DNA of 64,000 nt from Luteimonas chenhongjianii (GCF_002327105.1 NZ_CP023406.1:310001-374000), one strand, 5' to 3'. Shown: positions 1-8,985, counted from the stretch's first letter. Notes: a model not told the origin generated them from the letters alone. Made by a program: numbers and translations.

Positions 1-948
1 CTCGTTCTGCAACTCGCCCTACGCCCGGTCGAAGACGCATGGACGGTGGGGATCATCGTCGTCAACGTGGCCTGCATGCTGTGGCAGGCGTGGTGGATCT
101 TCCCCTACACCCGCCTGGCGCGGGTCGAAGTCGAGGACGCGCCTGATTCGGCACAGCCACGGCTGCGCCTGCTCGCGAGCAACGTGCTCACGACCAACCG
201 CAACGCGGAACTGCTGCTCGCCCAGGTGCGCAAGCACCGTCCGGACGTGCTGATCGCGGTGGAGACCGACAGCTGGTGGGAGGAACGGCTCGACACACTC
301 CGGGACGTGCTGCCGCATGCGATGCGCTGCCCGCTGGACAATCTCTACGGCATGCACCTGTACACGCGTCTGCCCATGCACGACGCGGAGATCCGGTATC
401 TGGTCGAGGACGACATTCCGTCGATCCATGTGACGCTGGAACTCGACGGCGGCCGACGCGTGGCGCTGCATGCGCTGCATCCGCGCCCGCCCAGCCCGAC
501 CGAATCGGACGGCTCACAGGAGCGCGATGCCGAGCTGGTGATCGTGGGCCGGGCGGTGAAGGAATCCACGCTGCCGGTGATCGTCGCTGGCGATCTCAAT
601 GACGTTGCCTGGTCACGCACCACGCGCCTGTTCCGCAAGCTCAGTGGCCTGCTCGATCCCCGCATCGGTCGCGGCATGTACAACACCTTCCATGCCCGCC
701 TGCCGGGTCTGCGCTGGCCGCTCGACCACCTGTTCCACAGCACGCATTTCACCCTGGTGGGGATGCAGCGTCTGCCCGATGTCGGCTCCGACCATTTCCC
801 GATCCTGGTCGAGCTGGCGTTGTCGCCGGGAGAGAACGACGCCGAGGCGGGCCTCGATGCGGATGCCGACGATCAGGCCCAGGCGCAGGCTGCGGTCGAA
901 GACGCGACGTTTTCGACCTCCGGCAGCGCAACGCTCAGGGCGGACTGA
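1..948 (+). CDS. Endonuclease/exonuclease/phosphatase family protein, 5' end outside window
   Basis: The frame is open from base 1, so the true start lies upstream; a GTG at 46 is only an internal candidate. The visible N-terminus is hydrophobic (IIVVNVACML), suggesting membrane anchoring. The EEP fold begins at LRLLASNVL and carries the expected signatures: a PDVLIAVE metal-ligand strand, AGDLND, and a C-terminal SDHFPI holding the catalytic His. This family cleaves phosphodiester or phosphomonoester bonds with Mg2+ (nucleases, sphingomyelinases, inositol phosphatases); the substrate cannot be told. The last 40 residues are acidic and Ala-rich, probably disordered. A terminator-like hairpin follows, and the next gene is convergent. 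Confidence 0.85.
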   Translation, partial: LVLQLALRPVEDAWTVGIIVVNVACMLWQAWWIFPYTRLARVEVEDAPDSAQPRLRLLASNVLTTNRNAELLLAQVRKHRPDVLIAVETDSWWEERLDTLRDVLPHAMRCPLDNLYGMHLYTRLPMHDAEIRYLVEDDIPSIHVTLELDGGRRVALHALHPRPPSPTESDGSQERDAELVIVGRAVKESTLPVIVAGDLNDVAWSRTTRLFRKLSGLLDPRIGRGMYNTFHARLPGLRWPLDHLFHSTHFTLVGMQRLPDVGSDHFPILVELALSPGENDAEAGLDADADDQAQAQAAVEDATFSTSGSATLRAD

Positions 949-1082
949 GCACTGCGGAAGTCGGACAGGTCGACGTGGTCGCGCTCGCTCCGGGGCCGTC
1001 ACGCGTGCCGGCAACTTCCCCCCCCTTCCGTATGCCGGCCAGCGACGCCGACGCGGGTGGGTCTTCGCACAGGCTGGCTCCC

Positions 1083-1105
1083 GCCCGGGGGCAAACCCGG
1101 GCTTT
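1083..1105. terminator. Hairpin between convergent genes
   Basis: GCCCGGG (1083-1089) and CCCGGGC (1096-1102) form a 7-bp stem with a 6-nt loop, followed by CTTTCC. It sits between the plus-strand EEP gene and the minus-strand gene at 1137. The T-tract is short, so Rho-independent function is only probable. Confidence 0.45.
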
Positions 1106-1136
1106 CCGCGCGACACGCCGCCCGGAACGCCCGCGC

Positions 1137-1493
1137 TCAGCGCGTCAGTCGTGCCCGCAGATCGCGCAGATCGCGCTTGGCGACATCGCGCAGGGTGTCC
1201 TCGCGCCACGCGTCGGCCGCTGCTTCGCCGGACATCCGCAGCCGCCGCTCGTACTCCGGCTGCATCTGTTCACGGCGCAGGTCGCGGATGCGCCGGTATT
1301 CGGTGCGCAGCGACGACATGTGCCGGATGGGATAGGCGGCCCCGATCGGCGACATCCATGGCTGGATCCCGTCATCGGTGGCGAGGGAGGTCGGGGTCTC
1401 CACCGAAGTATTCGGACCCGCAGCGGATGCAGGCATCGCCCACGCCAGTGCGAACGCACAGGCGCAAGCGGCGGTAACGGCTCTCGGGTCCAT
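1137..1493 (-). CDS. Small exported protein with G-E-A-A-A-D-A-W tail motif
   Basis: A protein of 118 residues. The ATG at 1493 is preceded by an AGGG-type ribosome site. An N-terminal signal peptide (TAACACAFALAWAMPASA) predicts export, with cleavage near ASA. The mature part is charged and helical, and ends in PEYERRLRMSGEAAADAW followed by an Arg/Asp-rich helix. The same pattern (Y-x-R-R-[VL]-x3-G-x3-A-x-A-W) ends two small proteins of the type III islet at 47.9 and 49.6 kb. I do not recognise a named family and propose no function. Confidence 0.6.
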   Translation of the reverse strand: MDPRAVTAACACAFALAWAMPASAAGPNTSVETPTSLATDDGIQPWMSPIGAAYPIRHMSSLRTEYRRIRDLRREQMQPEYERRLRMSGEAAADAWREDTLRDVAKRDLRDLRARLTR

Positions 1494-1568
1494 GGCACCC
1501 TCCCATGCGGTGACGGACACGAGTGAACCTAGCAGATGGGTTGCAAACGCTGTGTCGAGGCTGCTTGT

Positions 1569-2129
1569 TCAGCCAGCGCCGGGGCGCAGGTCCAGACCGA
1601 GCGCGTTGCCGAGTACGCGCATCGCTTCGTCGTCGTCGCGCGGGGCCAGCACGCCGGCCACGGTGTCGTCACCGGTGTCCCAGGTCCACAGGGTGTAGCC
1701 GGCCACCCGCAACTGGTCGTAGGCCGCCTCGATCAGGGCGCCGGTCGACGCGCCGGCGAGCGCGACCGCATCGGTCGGGTCCTCGACCCCCCAGTCGATA
1801 TCCACGCGGAAGCGTTCGGCCAGGGTCTCGATCGCATCGATCAGCGTAGTGCGTTCGGTTTCGTCGATGCGGAAACTGGCGCGCCAGTCGGTGACGCGCT
1901 CGAGTGCATCGCGCACCGCCTCGGCGTCGTCATCGTCGCCGAGCAGCTCGCGGTACGCCTGGAACTGCTGGGTGGCCGCCTCCTCGTCGCCGGGGTTGAT
2001 GCGCAGCAGCCATTGCCAGGCCAGCACTTCCAGGTCGCCCTCGTGTTCGGCGTCGCCCTCGTCGAAATCGTGACCGGTGGCGTGGGCGAAGTTGTCGTCG
2101 GGATCGAACTCGTCGTCGCGCGTGGGCAT
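1569..2129 (-). CDS. Acidic cytosolic hypothetical protein
   Basis: 186 residues, very rich in Asp and Glu at the N-terminus (DDEFDPDDNFAHATGHDFDE), with no signal peptide or membrane segment. Codon use is GC3-rich like its neighbours. The C-terminal half contains a plausible globular region (TLIDAIETLAERF, VDIDWG, YTLWTWDTGDD). I do not recognise the family. It lies between a small exported protein and a PNPOx-type gene, all on the minus strand but with gaps of about 70 bp, so an operon is uncertain. Confidence 0.6.
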   Translation of the reverse strand: MPTRDDEFDPDDNFAHATGHDFDEGDAEHEGDLEVLAWQWLLRINPGDEEAATQQFQAYRELLGDDDDAEAVRDALERVTDWRASFRIDETERTTLIDAIETLAERFRVDIDWGVEDPTDAVALAGASTGALIEAAYDQLRVAGYTLWTWDTGDDTVAGVLAPRDDDEAMRVLGNALGLDLRPGAG

Positions 2130-2195
2130 GGCGGCATTCCTGGAGGGGATGCGTAGTGTGCCGCGACATGGCCAGCCGCGGCACGCGGGCGGGCT

Positions 2196-3014
2196 TCAGC
2201 CGCCGGCGGTCCCGCGGGCGGAGCCCTTGGCGCCCCCACCGCGCGGCGATGGCGCAGTCTTGCCGGCAGCGGGCTTGCGCGCTGCCGGGCGCTTGGTCGT
2301 CGCCTGCTGCGAGGATGCCTTTGGCGTCGCGTTCGCGCGGGCGCCGGTGCTGGCCGATGGTGAACCGGTGGCGCTCTTCTTCGCGGTCGTCCGCTTGGCA
2401 CCGGACGATGCGGTCGTGCCGCCGGCGATCTTCTTCGTCGCCGGCTTTCCACCGTCGTCGCCGCGCGTTTGGGCATGCGACGGCGGCAGACGCGAGGTCG
2501 TGGTCCCGCCGCGCAGGTCGACGATGCGGTTCTCGCCCATCGCCTCCTTGCGCCTGGTCACTTGGGCGACGGCAAAGGCGATGGCCTTGCCGATCAGCGA
2601 GCCCGGGCCATCCCAGTACTCGGCGGTGCGCATCTGGACCTCGATCAGGGTGAGCTTGGGATCGTTGACCCCGCGCGGGAAATACGCCTTGAGCGCGTCG
2701 TCCCAGAACTCCTCGATCTTCTCCGGATCGTCGTTGACGTAGGCATCGCCTGCCATCGACACGTAGGTATTGCGGCCCTTGGACGCATACGCCAGGTTGA
2801 CCTTTGAGTTGCGCGTGATCTCGGCAACCTTGGGACTGTCGGAAGCAACGAAGAACCAGACGCGGCTGCCGTCGAAGCGTGCCTTCTGGGTCGAGAGCGG
2901 CCGGCTGACCAGGTAACCGCCCGGCCCCACGCTGGTGAACATCGTGATGTCGATGTCCTCGATCAGTTTCGCGATCGTCTGCGCGTCTTTCGCGCCCTTG
3001 CTCTTCGCCGCCAT
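2196..3014 (-). CDS. PNPOx-fold (general stress protein 26-like) protein with basic tail
   Basis: 272 residues; the ATG at 3014 starts MAAKSKGAKD. Residues about 10-160 match the pyridoxamine 5'-phosphate oxidase-like split-barrel of the general stress FMN/flavin-binding group: MFTSVGPGGYLVSRPLS, VWFFVASDS, VNLAYASKGRNTYVSMAG, and the closing LIEVQMRTAEYWDGPGS. Such proteins bind flavin or related cofactors; substrates are mostly unknown. Residues about 175-272 form a low-complexity Lys/Ala/Thr/Arg-rich tail (KPATKKIAGG, KRPAARKPAAGK) like histone H1-type bacterial tails, which could bind DNA or RNA. That role is inference. Confidence 0.8.
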   Translation of the reverse strand: MAAKSKGAKDAQTIAKLIEDIDITMFTSVGPGGYLVSRPLSTQKARFDGSRVWFFVASDSPKVAEITRNSKVNLAYASKGRNTYVSMAGDAYVNDDPEKIEEFWDDALKAYFPRGVNDPKLTLIEVQMRTAEYWDGPGSLIGKAIAFAVAQVTRRKEAMGENRIVDLRGGTTTSRLPPSHAQTRGDDGGKPATKKIAGGTTASSGAKRTTAKKSATGSPSASTGARANATPKASSQQATTKRPAARKPAAGKTAPSPRGGGAKGSARGTAGG

Positions 3015-3097
3015 GCTGGTCTCCGCTCCGGGGATCGAACGGCAGTGTCGGCAGCGCGGCGGGCAACAGACGTGAAGGCGTCCAGGCCGTGGAGATT

Positions 3098-4300
3098 TCA
3101 GCAGGCCGCGGCCACGTTCGCGCGCCGGCGACGTTCGGCGCGCCGCGCCATGACGTAGATGCCCAGGCCGGCCGCGGCGGTCACCGCCCCGACGTAGCCG
3201 GTGGCTGTCCAGCCCAGGCCCGCGCCGATCGCCATGCCGCCCAGCCAAGGACCGAGCGCATTGGCGGTATTGAAGGCGGCATGGTTGGAGGCCGCGGCAA
3301 GAGTCTGCGCGTCCCCGGCGACATCCATCAAGCGCTTCTGCAGCACCGGCGCGAGCGCCCCCATGGTGCCGACCGCGACGATCGCCGGCAGGATCGACCA
3401 CACTGCGCCGGTCGCGAGCGGGAACAGCAGCAGTACCAGCAGCGACCAGCCCATGACGACGGCGACCGCACGGAACTGCAGTCGGTCCACCAGCCAGCCG
3501 CCGGCGAGGTTGCCGAGGATCGCACCGACGCCGAACGCCGCCAGACCGATCGGAATCCAGCGCTCCGACACGCGCGTGACCTCGATGAGGGTCGGGGCCA
3601 GGTAACTGAAAACGCAGAACATGCCGGCGAAGCCGATCGCGCCGATCAGCAGCGCATACCAGACCTGCGCGGTATTGAACGCGCGCAGCTCGCGCATCGG
3701 CGACTGCGTCGCCTCGGCGGGGTCGGGGGCGAGCAGGCGCGCAACCAGCGCGACGGTCAGCATCGCGATCACCGCGACCAGGGCGAAGGTCCAGCGCCAG
3801 CTCAGCTGCTGGCCGAACCATGTCGCCAGCGGATTGCCGACCAGAATTGCGATCGACAGACCCAGCAGCACCCGGCTCATCGCCGCGCCGCGCTGCGCAG
3901 GTGGACTGATCGAAGCGGCGACCAGCATTGCCACCCCGAAGTAGGCCCCGTGCGGCAGACCGGCGACGAAGCGCGCGACCATCATCGCGCCGTAGTTCGG
4001 CGCAAGCGCGGTCGCGAGATTGCCCAGCGCGTAGAAACCCATCAGCGCCAGCAGCAGGCGACGCCGCGGCAGGCGCGCACCGAGGATCGCCAGCAGGGGC
4101 GCGCCGACGACCACACCGACCGCGTAACTGCTGATCAGATGCCCGACTGCCGGTTCGTCGACACCGAACTCCCGCACCAGACTCGGCATCAGGCCCATCA
4201 TCGCGAACTCGCTGGTGCCGATCGCGAAACCGCCCATCGCCAGGGCGAAGAGGATCAGCGCGCGGGTGCGATCGGACGGCAGGGCCGGGGCATTCGCCAT
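3098..4300 (-). CDS. MFS transporter, DHA1/AraJ-like
   Basis: 400 residues with about twelve hydrophobic segments, the normal size for a 12-TM major facilitator efflux protein. The start contains AIGTSEFAMMGLMP, typical of AraJ/Cmr-type DHA1 exporters. The loop after helix 2 is GARLPRRRLLL, the usual MFS G-x3-[DR]-R motif A region. It is expected in the inner membrane exporting small hydrophobic compounds or sugars by proton antiport; the substrate cannot be predicted. A dyad at 4331-4348 lies 31 bp before its start and may be its operator. The next gene to the right is divergent. Confidence 0.85.
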   Translation of the reverse strand: MANAPALPSDRTRALILFALAMGGFAIGTSEFAMMGLMPSLVREFGVDEPAVGHLISSYAVGVVVGAPLLAILGARLPRRRLLLALMGFYALGNLATALAPNYGAMMVARFVAGLPHGAYFGVAMLVAASISPPAQRGAAMSRVLLGLSIAILVGNPLATWFGQQLSWRWTFALVAVIAMLTVALVARLLAPDPAEATQSPMRELRAFNTAQVWYALLIGAIGFAGMFCVFSYLAPTLIEVTRVSERWIPIGLAAFGVGAILGNLAGGWLVDRLQFRAVAVVMGWSLLVLLLFPLATGAVWSILPAIVAVGTMGALAPVLQKRLMDVAGDAQTLAAASNHAAFNTANALGPWLGGMAIGAGLGWTATGYVGAVTAAAGLGIYVMARRAERRRRANVAAAC

Positions 4301-4330
4301 GAGGACGCTCGGACTCGGAACCGACCATTA

Positions 4331-4348
4331 TTGTGCATTGCAGCACAA
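4331..4348. promoter_or_regulatory. Dyad TTGTGC-N6-GCACAA, candidate operator
   Basis: TTGTGC (4331-4336) and GCACAA (4343-4348) are perfect inverted arms around ATTGCA. Read toward the MFS gene the sequence continues CACAATAAT, so the dyad overlaps a possible -10 element. A second, weaker dyad (CTGC...GCAG) lies at about 4375-4389. The regulator is unknown. Confidence 0.35.
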
Positions 4349-4481
4349 GGCGTCGTGACCATCCTTGAGGGTGCTGCGTTGCATGCAGCGGGTGATTCGC
4401 CAGTATCGAATGAACGCGCCGGAACGACATGTGCTGGACGCGTCCGCGTCGACAGTCGCGCCCGTATCCACGGAGATCTGC

Positions 4482-4760
4482 ATGCCGCTGACCGCATTCG
4501 GCCTCGACCGCACGCTCGAACCCGCCGCCACGCGTTCCTCGACCCGGCGGCGGCTTGACCATGGGCTCACCGCCATAGTGGCGCATGGCGTCGACACATC
4601 CACCGCGCGCGTCACCGAAGCCAGGGGCGGCGGGGACTCCGGGGATCTCGACCAGCCCCCGGCAAAGGTGGCCGATACCATCGGCATGCGCGCGCGCAAC
4701 GCGGTGCGTCTCGCCCGGCTGCTGCAGCTCCATCCCGATCCGGGACCGCGCAAGGGATGA
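4482..4760 (+). CDS. Small hypothetical protein coupled to DUF72 gene
   Basis: 92 residues if started at ATG 4482, which has GGAG six bases upstream; the frame is open further upstream to 4365 but without a good ribosome site. The stop overlaps the start of the DUF72 gene (ATGA at 4757-4760), which argues for translational coupling and that the frame is real. The product is Arg- and Asp-rich, hydrophilic, with no recognisable domain. Function unknown. Confidence 0.45.
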   Translation: MPLTAFGLDRTLEPAATRSSTRRRLDHGLTAIVAHGVDTSTARVTEARGGGDSGDLDQPPAKVADTIGMRARNAVRLARLLQLHPDPGPRKG

Positions 4761-5467
4761 TCCGGATCGGGTGCGCCGGCTGGTCGATCGCCGCGGGTGA
4801 CGCGGACCTGTTCGAGGCCGGCGAATCCGCGCTTGCCCGCTACGCGACGCGCTTCGACATGGCGGAGATCAATTCCTCCTTCTACAAGCCGCACCGGGCT
4901 GCGACCTATGCGCGCTGGGCGGACACGGTGCCGGCGGGGTTCCGGTTTTCGGTGAAGCTGCCCAAGGCCATCACCCACGAGGCGCGGCTGGTGGGCTGCG
5001 GGCCGGCGCTCGATACGTTCTTCGACGCGGCCGGCGCGCTGGGTGATCGGCTGGGTTGCGTGCTCGTGCAACTCCCGCCGAGTCTGGCGTTCGATGCCCG
5101 CATCGCCAGCACCTTCTTCGCGATGCTGGGTCGGCGCTGGCAGGGCCCGGTGGCCTGCGAGGCACGTCATGCGAGCTGGCTGGAGCCGCGCGCGGAGGCC
5201 GTCCTGCGCCGTCGCGAGGTGGCACGCGTGGCTGCCGATCCCGCGCGCCACGGCGACGATGCCGTCCCTGGTGGGCATCCCGGATTCGCATACTGGCGCT
5301 GGCACGGCGCGCCGAAGATCTACTACAGCGACTATCCGCCCGCGGCACTGGATGCGATCGCCGACGCGGTCGCTGCGGGGCCGGCCGACGCCTGGGTGGT
5401 ATTCGACAACACCGCGGGCGGCCATGCGGTCCCCAATGCGGCCGGCCTCCAGGCCCGGATCGGATGA
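4757..5467 (+). CDS. DUF72 family TIM-barrel protein
   Basis: 236 residues. It begins MIRIGCAGWSI, the characteristic DUF72 opening, followed by EINSSFYK, FRFSVKLPKAITHEARL, GCVLVQLPPSLAFD, and near the end YWRWHGAPKIYY and VVFDNTAGGHAVPNA. These are the conserved strands of the family, a TIM-barrel of unproven biochemical role. Both ends overlap neighbours by four bases (ATGA at 4757 and at 5464), so it is the middle gene of a tightly coupled three-gene unit whose last member is a hybrid histidine kinase. Confidence 0.9.
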   Translation: MIRIGCAGWSIAAGDADLFEAGESALARYATRFDMAEINSSFYKPHRAATYARWADTVPAGFRFSVKLPKAITHEARLVGCGPALDTFFDAAGALGDRLGCVLVQLPPSLAFDARIASTFFAMLGRRWQGPVACEARHASWLEPRAEAVLRRREVARVAADPARHGDDAVPGGHPGFAYWRWHGAPKIYYSDYPPAALDAIADAVAAGPADAWVVFDNTAGGHAVPNAAGLQARIG

Positions 5468-8343
5468 GCCGCTCACTGCGTCGCGACGAATGGCTGTGGC
5501 AGGATGCGCGGTCATCCACTCCCCGCGCGTTGTCCGTGACGTCTCCAGCGACTGCCGGCTCGCCCGATTTCCTGCACATCCACAGCGCAATGGCATCCCG
5601 CGTCGCGGCGTTCGACTGGACGCAAACGCCGCTGGGCCCGATCGAACACTGGCCGCAGTCACTGCGAACGACACTGGGCCTGATGCTCGAATCGCGTTTC
5701 GCGATGTGTCTGTGCTGGGGTCCGGAGCTGACGCTGTTCTACAACGATGCCTATATGCGGGTGCTTGGCGCGAAGGAGCCCGGCGCGCTCGGCCAGCCAC
5801 TGGCGGTGATCTGGTCCGATGTCTGGGAGGACATCCGTCCGCTGGTGGACAGCGTGATGTCCGGCACGGCCACGATGCAGGAAGACATGCCGCTGACGAT
5901 GCTGCGCAACGGCTATCCGGAGGAAACGTTCTTCACGTTCTCCTATACGCCGGTACGCGGCGAGGACGGCGGGATCGCCGGATTCCTCAACGTCACCACC
6001 GATGTCACCCGACGGGTGCAGAACGAGCGCCGGTTGAGCGCTGACGTGGCCCAGTTGGGGCGCATGTTCGACCAGGCGCCGAGCTTCATGGCGATGCTCA
6101 CCGGCCCCGACCATGTGTTCCGCTATGCGAACCCCGCCTACATGCGCCTCATCGGCGGACGCGACGTGCTCGGCAAACCGGCCGCCGAGGCCTTGCCGGA
6201 GGCCGCGCAGCAGGGCTATGTGGCCTTGCTCGACGAAGCGTTCAACAGCGGCAACCCATTTTCCGCCGACGGCATGAGATTCGTCGTCCAGGCCTCGGCG
6301 GGCGGCGAGCCTGTCGAACGCTATCTGGACTTCGTCTACCAACCGATCAGCGACGAGCATGGCGTGGCCGGCATCTTCGTGCAGGGCGTCGACGTGACCG
6401 CGCGCCGGATGTCCGACCTCGTCCTGCGCACGCGCGAGGCCGAGCTGCGCGCACTCAACCGCGATCTGGAACGCGAGGTCCTGGAACGCGCACGCGAGCG
6501 ATCGCTGACCTGGCAGGTCACCCCCGACCTGCTCGCGGTCATGGACGCAGAGGGCGTGATCGAAGCGATCAATCCCGCCTGGCAACAGTTGCTCGGCTGG
6601 ACCGACGACGAACTGCTCGGCCGCCGCTGGCTGGATCGTGTCTGCGCGGAAGATCACGCAATCACCCGCGCGGTCCTCGACAACCTGCGCGCCGACAAGC
6701 CGGTGCTGCATTTCGAGAACCGCTTTCGCACGCGCGCCGGGGGCGTCCGCACCCTGTCGTGGATGGCGACGCCGGAAGGCGGGCGTTTCTACTGCAGCGG
6801 CCGCGACGTCACCGACATCAAGGCCGCCGCCGACGCGCTGGCCCGCTCCCAGGCGCAACTGCGCACATTGTTCGAAACCAGTTACCAGCTGCAGGGCATG
6901 TGCAGACCCGACGGCATCGTCACCGATGCCAATCGGCCCGTGCTTGAGGCGCTGGGAGTCGGGTTCGACGACGTCGTTGGCCTGCCGCTGTGGGAGACGC
7001 CGTGGTTTTCCGCCACGCCCGGGATGCCGGCGCGTATCCGGGCGATGTTCGTGCGCGCCGCCGCAGGCGAGACCGTGCGTGACGAAATCCAGGTCGATCT
7101 GCCCGGTGGCCGACGTTGCCACGACCTCTCGCTGCGGCCGATCCACGACGACGGCCGCATCATCGCCGTGGTTCCAGAGGCGATCGACACGACCGAGCGC
7201 CGCAATGCCGAAGAAGCCCTGCGCCAGTCGCAGAAGCTCGAATCGCTGGGACAGCTGACCGGCGGCGTCGCCCACGATTTCAACAACCTGCTGATGCCCA
7301 TTGTCACCGCGCTCGACCTTGCGTCCGATCCGAATGCGCGCCCGGAGCGCCGCGCGCGCATGCTCGGGGTCGCACGCCGGTCCGCAGATCGCGCCACCTC
7401 GCTGGTACAGCGGCTGCTGTCGTTTGCGCGCAGGCAGCCGCTGCAGACCACCGACGTGGACGTGGGGGCGCTCGTGGTGGGCATGGCCGCGCTGGTGGAG
7501 AGTTCCTGCAGTCCGCGGATCCGGCTGGTCGTGGCGGCCGCCGATGGTCTGTTGCCTGCGGTGGCCGACCCGGGCCAGCTGGAAATGGCCATCCTCAACC
7601 TCGGCATGAACGCCTGCGACGCGATGCCAGAAGGGGGTACCCTCACGCTGGCTGCCCGCAATGCCCGGGTCACGGGCGATGGCCGGCTGGCGGACGGACG
7701 TTACGTGGTGGTGGCGGTGTCCGACACCGGTCATGGCATGGACGAGGCGACGCGCCAGCGTGCCATCGAGCCGTTCTTCTCGACCAAGGGCATCGGCAAG
7801 GGCACCGGCCTTGGCCTGTCGATGGCGCACGGACTGGCGTTGCAACTCGGCGGGTATCTGTCGATCGACAGCTCGCCCGGCGCCGGCACCACCGTCGAGC
7901 TCTGGCTCCCCGTGGGCACATCCCGGGTCGCCGCACACGAACCGACCGAGGACACAGTAGTGGACAGCACAGCAGAACCGCGCGGTACCGCACTGGTGGT
8001 GGATGACGAGGATTCGGTGCGCATGTGCACCGCTGATGCGCTGGAGGACATGGGCTATCGCATCGTCGAGGCCGGTTCGGCCGAAGAGGCGCTGCGCGCG
8101 CTCGACGACGGTCTCGCCCCCGCCATCCTGGTGACCGACCATCTGATGCCGGGCATGACCGGCGCCGAGCTGGCACGCGCCGTGCGCGAGCGTCTGCCGG
8201 CCACGGCGATCATCATCGTTTCCGGCTACACCAACATGGCCGACATCGCGCCCGGGGTGACCATCCTCAACAAACCCTTCCGCCAGCATGAGCTTGCGGC
8301 AAGCGTGGGGCTGGCCGCCGCGTCGATCCACGGCGCGGCCTGA
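5464..8343 (+). CDS. Multi-PAS hybrid histidine kinase with receiver domain
   Basis: 959 residues if started at ATG 5464, which overlaps the DUF72 stop. No membrane segment is visible, so it should be a cytosolic sensor. Order: four PAS-like modules at about 50-185 (WGPELTLFYNDAY), 200-325 (FMAMLTGPDHVFRYANPAY), 355-470 (PDLLAVMDAEGVIEAINPAW) and 475-590; HisKA with GGVAHDFNNLL, phospho-acceptor His about 604; HATPase_c with NLGMNACDAMPEGG and GTGLGLSMAHG; and a C-terminal receiver (ALVVDDEDSVRM, ILVTDHLMPGMTG, Asp about 892, KPF at the end). This is the usual group of soluble hybrid kinases with the HDFNN box. The fused receiver probably acts as a phosphate sink or relay. The signal is unknown. 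Confidence 0.9.
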   Translation: MSRSLRRDEWLWQDARSSTPRALSVTSPATAGSPDFLHIHSAMASRVAAFDWTQTPLGPIEHWPQSLRTTLGLMLESRFAMCLCWGPELTLFYNDAYMRVLGAKEPGALGQPLAVIWSDVWEDIRPLVDSVMSGTATMQEDMPLTMLRNGYPEETFFTFSYTPVRGEDGGIAGFLNVTTDVTRRVQNERRLSADVAQLGRMFDQAPSFMAMLTGPDHVFRYANPAYMRLIGGRDVLGKPAAEALPEAAQQGYVALLDEAFNSGNPFSADGMRFVVQASAGGEPVERYLDFVYQPISDEHGVAGIFVQGVDVTARRMSDLVLRTREAELRALNRDLEREVLERARERSLTWQVTPDLLAVMDAEGVIEAINPAWQQLLGWTDDELLGRRWLDRVCAEDHAITRAVLDNLRADKPVLHFENRFRTRAGGVRTLSWMATPEGGRFYCSGRDVTDIKAAADALARSQAQLRTLFETSYQLQGMCRPDGIVTDANRPVLEALGVGFDDVVGLPLWETPWFSATPGMPARIRAMFVRAAAGETVRDEIQVDLPGGRRCHDLSLRPIHDDGRIIAVVPEAIDTTERRNAEEALRQSQKLESLGQLTGGVAHDFNNLLMPIVTALDLASDPNARPERRARMLGVARRSADRATSLVQRLLSFARRQPLQTTDVDVGALVVGMAALVESSCSPRIRLVVAAADGLLPAVADPGQLEMAILNLGMNACDAMPEGGTLTLAARNARVTGDGRLADGRYVVVAVSDTGHGMDEATRQRAIEPFFSTKGIGKGTGLGLSMAHGLALQLGGYLSIDSSPGAGTTVELWLPVGTSRVAAHEPTEDTVVDSTAEPRGTALVVDDEDSVRMCTADALEDMGYRIVEAGSAEEALRALDDGLAPAILVTDHLMPGMTGAELARAVRERLPATAIIIVSGYTNMADIAPGVTILNKPFRQHELAASVGLAAASIHGAA

Positions 8344-8464
8344 GTCCGGACCGACCATCGCCGACGCCGCGTCGACACCCGCGCGCAGACGCTGCGGACA
8401 TGCCGTCCCGGGCTCACCAGCCGCAGCAGCGCGTCGCACTCGGTCCGCTTGGAGGGCCGGCGCG

Positions 8465-8836
8465 GTGACCGGGTGGATGCGCTACGGCAACCGGCATGGC
8501 GGCAGCGGCGTGCGCGCCTGGCGTCTCGAAGGCAATCTGCTGTCGGTCGAGTTCGTCGATGGCGCGGTGTACGACTACCAACGTCAGGAGGTCGGGAGTC
8601 GCCGCTTCGATGCCGCCTGTGCGGCCGCGCGCGCGGGACGCGGGCTTTCGAGCTGCATCAGCCGACATCTGCGCGACCGCTATGCAGATCGCTACGACGA
8701 TCGCCGGGCCTGGGACGTCGTCCGCAACCGGGGACGCAGCGACGATGGCGCAATCCCAAAGGCCGGGGCTGCACGCCCCAGCGGCCCTGTGCCCCAACGG
8801 CGACGCCCCGCCCTCCAGCGGCCTGCGTCTCGATGA
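8465..8836 (+). CDS. KTSC-domain-like small protein
   Basis: 123 residues from GTG 8465, chosen because GGAGG lies nine bases upstream at 8451-8455; the alternative ATG at 8477 is too far from it. Residues about 12-75 resemble the KTSC domain: SGVRAWRLEGNLLSVEF, a G-x-V-Y-D-Y strand pair, then GLSSCISRHLRDRYADRY in the place of the usual F-N-x-x-I-R-x-x-Y helix. Proteins with this domain often accompany nucleic-acid enzymes but have no firm role. The C-terminal 40 residues are Arg/Pro-rich and probably disordered. Confidence 0.55.
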   Translation: MTGWMRYGNRHGGSGVRAWRLEGNLLSVEFVDGAVYDYQRQEVGSRRFDAACAAARAGRGLSSCISRHLRDRYADRYDDRRAWDVVRNRGRSDDGAIPKAGAARPSGPVPQRRRPALQRPASR

Positions 8837-8985
8837 TCCGCTCCAGCAACGCATGCAACTGCGCCAGATGCCCGGAACCGGCGGCGCGGGTATCCGGATC
8901 CGATGTCATCGCGACCGCCGGCACGACCTAGAGCAAGCGCGCATGGAACACCGGCAAGGGGCGCGTGCAGGATCGCCTCTCGGGC

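Noticed and set aside
2196..4733. An 845-codon minus-strand open frame
   Set aside because: Only its last third (the PNPOx gene) is real; the rest runs out of frame through the MFS gene and translates to Arg/Gly-rich text.
5659..8439. A 926-codon minus-strand open frame opposite the hybrid kinase
   Set aside because: Shadow of a GC-rich gene; His/Arg/Gly-rich composition and no domain.
8658..8924. Minus-strand frame beginning MTSDPDTRAAGSGHLAQLHA
   Set aside because: The first 30 residues look protein-like, but the rest is Arg/Gly-rich and antisense to the KTSC-like gene; at most a fragment.
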